NCBI RefSeq assembly: GCF_001279695.1
Contig: NZ_LGDD01000053.1
Span: 1-9,998, forward strand
Source: Streptomyces sp. WM6378
Lineage (GTDB): Bacteria; Actinomycetota; Actinomycetes; Streptomycetales; Streptomycetaceae
Direction of reading: 5' to 3'
DNA length: 9,998 nucleotides
Below, piece by piece: positions 6,168 to 9,998 of the stretch. Both the position numbers and the translations under genes were made by a program. The first letter of the stretch is position 1, and each line of letters starts with the position of its first letter. The notes beneath the pieces are model-generated. The model was given only the letters and a program-made list of their open reading frames with translations, was not told the DNA's origin and ran no database searches.

Positions 6168-6909
6168 TGCTTGACTCCCGTGACGATGAGGAACGGAGGG
6201 TGGATGGCCTCGGCCGGGTCACTGGAGGCAAGGGCCGAGGGGTCGGTCAGGATCGGCTCGTCGATGCTCAGGTCGGTGAAGCCCGCCTCTGTCAGGACGT
6301 CGAGGTAGGTCTGGCGGGGCCAGTGGTGGTCGATGAGCTCCAGCGGGTGGCTGCCGCCCGGCTGGTCGAGGAGGACCTGGCGGCGTTCTCCGGGGGCGCA
6401 GGTGCGGCCGGGCTCGCCGCTCTGGAAGGTGGAGAAGGGGATGCCGTGGTGCCCGGGTTGGTGTCGAGGACCGTGTAGCGGGCGCCGGGGCGCAGGACGC
6501 GGTGGACCTCGGCGGCGATCTCATGCAGGAGGGGGAGTTCGCCGATGTTGATGAAGACGTAGCAGGACATGGCCGCGTCGGTCGAGTTGTCGGCGAGGAA
6601 GGTCAGTTTGCCGCTGTCGATCTGCCGGTAGTCGAAGCGGGGATGGGCGCGGCGGGTGCGGGCGATCTCCAGCATGCGGGGGGAGATGTCGGCTGCCACG
6701 ACCTGGACGATGCCGTCGGCCTCGGTGATGCGGGTGGCGACCTTGCCAGGGCCGCATCCGCAGTCGAGGACCGTGCGTACGGCGGGGGTGCCGATGCCGA
6801 GGGCGCGGAACACGGCCGGGTAGCCGATGAGGCGCTCCGGCAGGTCGTCGTAGGCGTCGAAGCCGTCGGCGACGGCGGTGGTGTTCTGCCAGTGGGTGCT
6901 GGTTGACAT
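6164..6909 (-). pseudogene. SAM-dependent methyltransferase, one frameshift
   Basis: A class I methyltransferase of about 248 residues if repaired. Motif I is VLDCGCGPGK at residues 47-56. Then come the acidic VAADISPRMLEIAR, DSGKLTFLADNSTDAAMSC (motif IV region) and VHRVLRPGARYTVLDTNPG. After TNPG the frame is lost and an artificial tail runs to a stop at 6292. The minus frame one base over continues convincingly: GIPFSTFQSGEPG, HPLELIDHHWPRQTYLDVL, EAGFTDLSIDEPI, ending VTGVKQ and TGA at 6164-6166. One missing base in the cccggg at 6452-6457 explains this. The ATG at 6909 has GAGAGG seven bases upstream, overlapping the stop of the hydroxymethylase; the true stop overlaps the N-glycosidase start by GTGA. 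The substrate is not shown by sequence. From context I infer O-methylation of 5-hydroxymethylcytosine. It is either a pseudogene or carries a sequence error. Confidence 0.8.
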
Positions 6910-6920
6910 GGGTGGGCCTC

Positions 6921-7913
6921 TCAGACGGCGGCAGGGGCAGGGGCGGTGTTCGGCCAGCGCTGTTCGACCAGGCCGCGGTAGAGCGGAGACAGGAGGGACA
7001 GCTGGTCTTCGCCGACGGGTTCCTCGTGCCGGATGCGCCGGTGGATCTCGAACAGGACGAGGACCTGGGTCCAGTACGCGGGCAGGCCATATGCGGCAGG
7101 ATCGCTGCCGAGCCGGTGGCGGTTCTGCCTCAACTGCGCCTCCATCACGAGGACTTCGCGTACGTAGGGCCAGTGTCGCCCTCAGGCATCGCAGGGAAGC
7201 GCCAGGGCGGGACTGCGGCGGCGGAAGGGTCGGCCAGGACCTCCAGGGCCCGTGCGTGGTCGGGGTCGTACAGGTGCAGGGTTCCGACCTGGTGCACGTA
7301 CGAGCCGAGGGGGACGCCGAGTTCGCGGGCGAGCATCTCCTGAAGGAAGGTGAAGGAGAAGACGTCGCTACACATCCCGCGGTAGTACGTCGTTGGCGCG
7401 CATGAAGCCCACGCCGTGCAGAGCGCCCTCGCGCAGGAGGAACTGCAGACCCAGGGTGCAGGAGACGTCCGGGTTGCCGGCCACCTGGAGCTCTTCGCCC
7501 CGGAAGATCTTGATGACGGCCCGCTTGGAGTCCGGGTCCTCGCGGGGGGTCTCCACGACGGCCGGGCACTGATCGGGCCGCCCCGCCCCGGCGCCGAAGA
7601 GGGCGCGGCCGTACGCGGTGCCCGTCAGCCGGTGCCCGTCGGCGGAGTACTTGCGGATGCTGGGCGCGTAGTGGGCGATGAAGTCGAGGTCGTCCCGCCC
7701 CGCCAAATACCACAGTGCCTCGGCGAAGTTGAAGACGATGTTCAGGCGCCGGGCGGGCACGAACGCCACCCGCTGGTCCGCCTGCGCGAGCCGGAACCGG
7801 ACGCCGAGCTGCTCGCGGCTGGCGTAACCGCGCGGAGCGTTCTGGTAGGCGGGCTCGTCGATCAGCCACCGCAGCATGCGCGGGTAGGCCTGGTGAAACG
7901 ATTCGAAGTCCAC
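6921..7913 (-). pseudogene. Thymidylate synthase-fold CMP/dCMP hydroxymethylase (MilA-like), two frameshifts
   Basis: Repaired, about 330 residues. Thymidylate synthase landmarks appear in order: NFAEALWYLAG (Glu65), GTAYGRALF (Tyr101), DSKRAVIKI, NPDVSCTLGLQF with nucleophile Cys152, GVGFMRANDV (Arg172), (Y)RGMCSDVFSFTF, VGTLHLYD, and a longer C-terminal region with WPYVREVLVMEAQLRQN. At the E. coli Asn177 position, which reads the dUMP base, there is Asp183, as in phage dCMP hydroxymethylase. Such enzymes use methylene-tetrahydrofolate to add a hydroxymethyl group to C5 of cytidine nucleotides; MilA does this on CMP. The GTG at 7913 has a GAGAG-type site. An extra base near 7383-7388 causes a stop at 7368; a missing base near 7173-7176 restores the original frame, which runs to 6921. 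It is the first gene of the operon, 11 bases before the methyltransferase. Confidence 0.82.
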
Positions 7914-8255
7914 GTATCTGCTCTCTGGCGCTGATGATCCACTCACGTCGGAAGGTAAGCGGGCGGCAGCCCGGCACACGGACGTGCGACCTCTCCCTGT
8001 TCCGGCCAGCTGACGGCGAACATCACAGGTCAGGGGCGGTATGCACACCGGATGCACGCATGATCCGGTACTCGGGCCAGGCCGGGGCAACCCGCCCAAC
8101 GGGTGAATCGGCAGCCACAACTCCATACATCCCCGCAGGTCAGCGACGGGAGAAATGTCAATCCAGCTCCCCATGGACACAGGAGACGCTCCGCCGTGTG
8201 AAGATCCCGAAGCGGAGACCGCCGGACAACTCGGCGGGCGGATCTGGAGGTCACG
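7914..8255. promoter_or_regulatory. Divergent intergenic region with candidate regulatory hairpins
   Basis: The 342-bp gap between the minus-strand pyrimidine operon and the plus-strand dehydrogenase must hold both promoters. An interrupted palindrome ccggat (8048-8053) and atccgg (8063-8068) could be an operator. Next to the dehydrogenase start are two tandem stem-loops: ctccgc/gcggag (8189-8194, 8212-8217) and ccgccg/cggcgg (8219-8224, 8232-8237), just before GGAGG at 8246-8250. I looked for a thiamin-pyrophosphate riboswitch on both strands and saw no recognisable conserved core. No consensus -35/-10 pair is convincing. Confidence 0.4.
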
Positions 8256-9287
8256 ATGACCGGCACGGTGATGTCGGCTGCGGTGCTGCACGCTCTGGGC
8301 AAGCCCCTCACCACCGAAACCCGGCCGCGCCCCGTCCCTGGACCGGGACAGGTACTGCTCCGTGTCAGGGCTGCAGGTCTCTGCCACACCGACCTCCATC
8401 TCGCCGACGGCTCTGCGATCACCCCGCCGCTGCCCATCGTGCTGGGGCACGAGATCGCCGGCGAGGTCGCCGACGTCGGTGAAGGAGTCAGGGTCAGGAC
8501 CGGCGACCGGGTCCTCGCGTACTACTACGAAGGCTGCGGGCACTGCACATGGTGCATCGACGGCTCGGAGAACCTCTGTCCGAACCCGGCAGCGAAGGTC
8601 GGTGTCGACTCCGACGGCGGACTGTGTGAGTACTACCTGGCCAGCGCCCGCTCCCTGGTGCCGATCGCGGATACGGTCTCCTTCGCCGAAGCCGCTGTCC
8701 TCGGCTGCTCGGGAACCACCGCCGTCCGAGTCGTCCGTTCCGTGGCCCGCACAGCCCCGGACGAGACCGTCGTGGTCATCGGAGCGGGCGGAGTCGGCCT
8801 TGCCGTCGTCCAGGTCGCCGTCGCCGACGGCGCCCACGTCATCGCCGTCAACCCGCACGCGCCGAGCAGGGAACAGGCGCGGCAGTACGGGGCGGACACC
8901 GTCATCGACCCGGGCGACGGCGACCCGGTCGCAGCCGTGCACGCGGCGACCGCAGGGGCAGGCTGCCACGTGGTCATCGACACGGTCGGGAACGAGTACA
9001 CCCCTGGACAGGCCGTGCGGATGGCGCGGACCCGGGGCATCCTCGTCGGCTACACAGGAAGGCCCGCCACCCTGGACGTGCTCGACGTCGTCGTACGGGA
9101 GACCGAGATCCGCGGCTCCGTCGGCGCCACCCTTGCCGATGCCCACACCGTCATGGAGATGGCTGCGGCAGGCGTCCTGCGGGGCTGTGTGGAAGCCGAG
9201 TACCCCCCTGGAGCAGGTCAACGAGGCCCTCACCCGGCTCGCCGACGGCAAGGTCACCGGACGTCTGGTGATCATCCCCTGGCGTGA
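8256..9287 (+). CDS. Zinc-dependent medium-chain (MDR) alcohol dehydrogenase, C-terminus frameshifted
   Basis: A 343-residue medium-chain dehydrogenase/reductase oxidising an alcohol or reducing an aldehyde with a nicotinamide cofactor. The GroES-like domain carries the catalytic zinc ligands Cys43 (GLCHTD) and His65-Glu66 (GHEIAGEV), and the structural zinc cysteines 94, 97, 100 and 108 (GCGHCTWCIDGSENLC). The Rossmann domain shows VVVIGAGGVG at 172-181; at the end of the next strand (VIAVNPH) Asn replaces the usual Asp, so NAD preference is uncertain. The ATG at 8256 has GGAGG at 8246-8250. After residue 316 the frame is lost in a run of six C (9203-9208). The next frame continues as expected for the family, LEQVNEALTRLADGKVTGRL then VIIPW, so the native C-terminus probably ends near 9285. 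It is divergent from the hydroxymethylpyrimidine operon, and a substrate link is only a guess. Confidence 0.88.
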   Translation: MTGTVMSAAVLHALGKPLTTETRPRPVPGPGQVLLRVRAAGLCHTDLHLADGSAITPPLPIVLGHEIAGEVADVGEGVRVRTGDRVLAYYYEGCGHCTWCIDGSENLCPNPAAKVGVDSDGGLCEYYLASARSLVPIADTVSFAEAAVLGCSGTTAVRVVRSVARTAPDETVVVIGAGGVGLAVVQVAVADGAHVIAVNPHAPSREQARQYGADTVIDPGDGDPVAAVHAATAGAGCHVVIDTVGNEYTPGQAVRMARTRGILVGYTGRPATLDVLDVVVRETEIRGSVGATLADAHTVMEMAAAGVLRGCVEAEYPPGAGQRGPHPARRRQGHRTSGDHPLA

Positions 9288-9342
9288 GCCGCCCCCGCGG
9301 AGACCTCCGGGCGCCCACTGGCCGGGCCCCTCAACTTTACTT

Positions 9343-9528
9343 TTAACCGTTCTGGCGCGTCTCGTGGGCCGGAACGGTCTTGTTCTTCTTGGGCGTTGGA
9401 GTCTTCTTCCCCACTGGGTGGCGGGTGTGGCGCGGTCGGTCGCTGGGCCGAGGCGACCGACGGTTGCCGTCGGGTGTCTCCCCTCGCGATGCCCTGAGAC
9501 GCAGATACGGAGGGCAGCGGTCGGCCAT
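9343..9528 (-). CDS. Possible small basic hypothetical protein
   Basis: A 61-codon frame from an ATG at 9528 to TAA. The product is strongly basic, begins MADRCPPYLRLRASRGETPD, and ends with a Lys/Pro-rich tail (VGKKTPTPKKNKTVPAHE). Such short Lys/Arg-rich proteins are common as hypothetical genes in Streptomyces, but I recognise no named family. Third positions are moderately G/C-rich. The ribosome binding site is weak: GGGG lies only one base before the ATG. It converges on the dehydrogenase. It could equally be a chance frame. Confidence 0.35.
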   Translation of the reverse strand: MADRCPPYLRLRASRGETPDGNRRSPRPSDRPRHTRHPVGKKTPTPKKNKTVPAHETRQNG

Positions 9529-9880
9529 GCCCCGTTGACTGTTGGGTCAGGTGTGCCGGTGGGGGAGACTGGGCGGGTGACCACAGACCCACGCAGTCCC
9601 TTGGGCAGCGACACGCCTTCCTTCAGTTCTCCCGAGCCGGCACATCCGCGTCGGGAGCCGCGCTCCGCGGCCGACGCTCCGCCCGCTACCTTCCTCGAGC
9701 CCCGGCTTCGGCCTGACCCGGCGGCCGACGCACCCATACCCTGACCACGCGGCAGGATCTCCCTGCCCGACTCCGGGATGCAGCTGCGCGATCGTCTGCT
9801 CGCGAGGGCGGAGCAGAGGCGCGCCAGGTCCTTGCGCCTGTGGACCCTCCCGGGGGTGGATCACCCGCCCGCCGGGTGGA

Positions 9881-9900
9881 CCGCAGTGCGGCAGCTGCGG
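9881..9900 (-). terminator. Stem-loop directly behind the right-end gene
   Basis: The arms ccgcag (9881-9886) and ctgcgg (9895-9900) around an 8-base loop abut the stop codon of the minus-strand membrane protein fragment. The position is that of a terminator, but the stem is short. Confidence 0.35.
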
Positions 9901-9901
9901 C

Positions 9902-9998
9902 TCATGAACCCTTCAGGAACCTCAAATAGAACGCCGCGAACACCAGGACGATCCCGACGTTCACCATCAGCCGCTCCCAGAACTGGTGCCTGAAGAGC
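9902..9998 (-). CDS. C-terminus of a small membrane protein (partial)
   Basis: The last 31 codons of a minus-strand gene whose start lies outside the window. The visible sequence begins LFRHQFWERLMVNV, continues through a hydrophobic stretch (VGIVLVFAAFYL) that would span the membrane once, and ends RFLKGS with TGA at 9902-9904. Every codon but a few ends in G or C, and the layout (aromatic/basic flank, transmembrane helix, short basic tail) is convincing for a real protein. The family cannot be named from this fragment. Confidence 0.6.
   Translation of the reverse strand, partial: LFRHQFWERLMVNVGIVLVFAAFYLRFLKGS

Larger units (their letters stand above)
9288..9901. other. Mostly non-coding right flank
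   Basis: Apart from the possible small minus-strand gene at 9343-9528, I see no convincing gene here. An AT-rich patch at about 9333-9352 lies between that ORF and the dehydrogenase. A small stem-loop, ggcagg/cctgcc, is at 9751-9767. A GTG at 9577 with GGGGGAG upstream opens a 55-codon Pro-rich frame, which I do not accept as a gene. Confidence 0.4.

Noticed and set aside
8160..8170. TTGACA on the minus strand as a -35 box for the operon
   Set aside because: No acceptable -10 hexamer lies 16-19 bases downstream; the nearest TATGGA-like sequence is about 28 bases away.
7914..8255. Thiamin-pyrophosphate riboswitch before the pyrimidine operon or the dehydrogenase
   Set aside because: Expected because of the possible thiamin-antimetabolite link, but I found no CUGAGA-type motif with the second conserved element on either strand.
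9577..9744. Plus-strand GTG frame of 55 codons preceded by GGGGGAG
   Set aside because: Product is Pro/Ser/Arg-rich and without features. The spacing of the ribosome-like site is acceptable, but codon third positions are mixed. Too weak to annotate.
1..9998. tRNA, rRNA or CRISPR array
   Set aside because: No T-loop-like motifs in a tRNA context, no rRNA signatures and no regularly spaced short repeats with unique spacers. The only tandem repeats are the DUF11 units.

Overview
The window looks like part of an actinobacterial, most likely Streptomyces, chromosome. GC content is very high, codons end mostly in G or C, GTG starts are common, and the proteins are typical of Streptomyces: secreted DUF11 and PxKF proteins, a STAS anti-sigma antagonist and a zinc MDR dehydrogenase. 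Only a little over half of the window is convincingly coding, against nearly 90% in a Streptomyces core. Several genes are broken or frameshifted. This suggests an accessory or chromosome-arm region, possibly with some sequencing indels.

Layout, left to right. Positions 1-315 hold the end of a reading frame that resembles a transposase tail, directly behind the DUF11 gene. A secreted DUF11 repeat protein (316-1281, minus) stops just after the first residues of a third repeat. A small, possibly frameshifted ORF (1278-1544, minus) sits upstream and overlaps it by an ATGA. About 0.9 kb without genes follows, with one very large imperfect hairpin (1687-1755). Next is a secreted PxKF-domain protein (2641-3471, minus) with a perfect 15-bp stem-loop behind it. 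A short plus-strand hypothetical gene (4021-4227), apparently coupled to an 8-codon leader, converges on a STAS-domain protein (4292-4690, minus). Positions 4730-5634 hold hairpins but no credible gene.

The most interesting part is 5635-8255. Three minus-strand genes form a tight, translationally coupled operon. In transcription order they are a thymidylate-synthase-fold nucleotide hydroxymethylase (6921-7913), a SAM methyltransferase (6164-6909) and a nucleoside 2-deoxyribosyltransferase-family N-glycosidase (5667-6167). The hydroxymethylase has Asp where dUMP-using thymidylate synthase has Asn, which points to a cytidine nucleotide substrate. Together the three match the logic CMP -> 5-hydroxymethyl-CMP -> 5-hydroxymethylcytosine -> O-methylated product. 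That is the known route to the thiamin antimetabolite bacimethrin, and its first two steps are shared with mildiomycin (MilA/MilB). The hydroxymethylase carries two compensating frameshifts and the methyltransferase one, so the operon is either decaying or affected by sequence errors.

Divergent from this operon is a zinc-dependent medium-chain dehydrogenase (8256-9287, plus) whose C-terminus is frameshifted at a run of six C. The right end holds a possible small basic protein (9343-9528, minus) and the C-terminus of a small membrane protein that runs off the window (9902-9998, minus).
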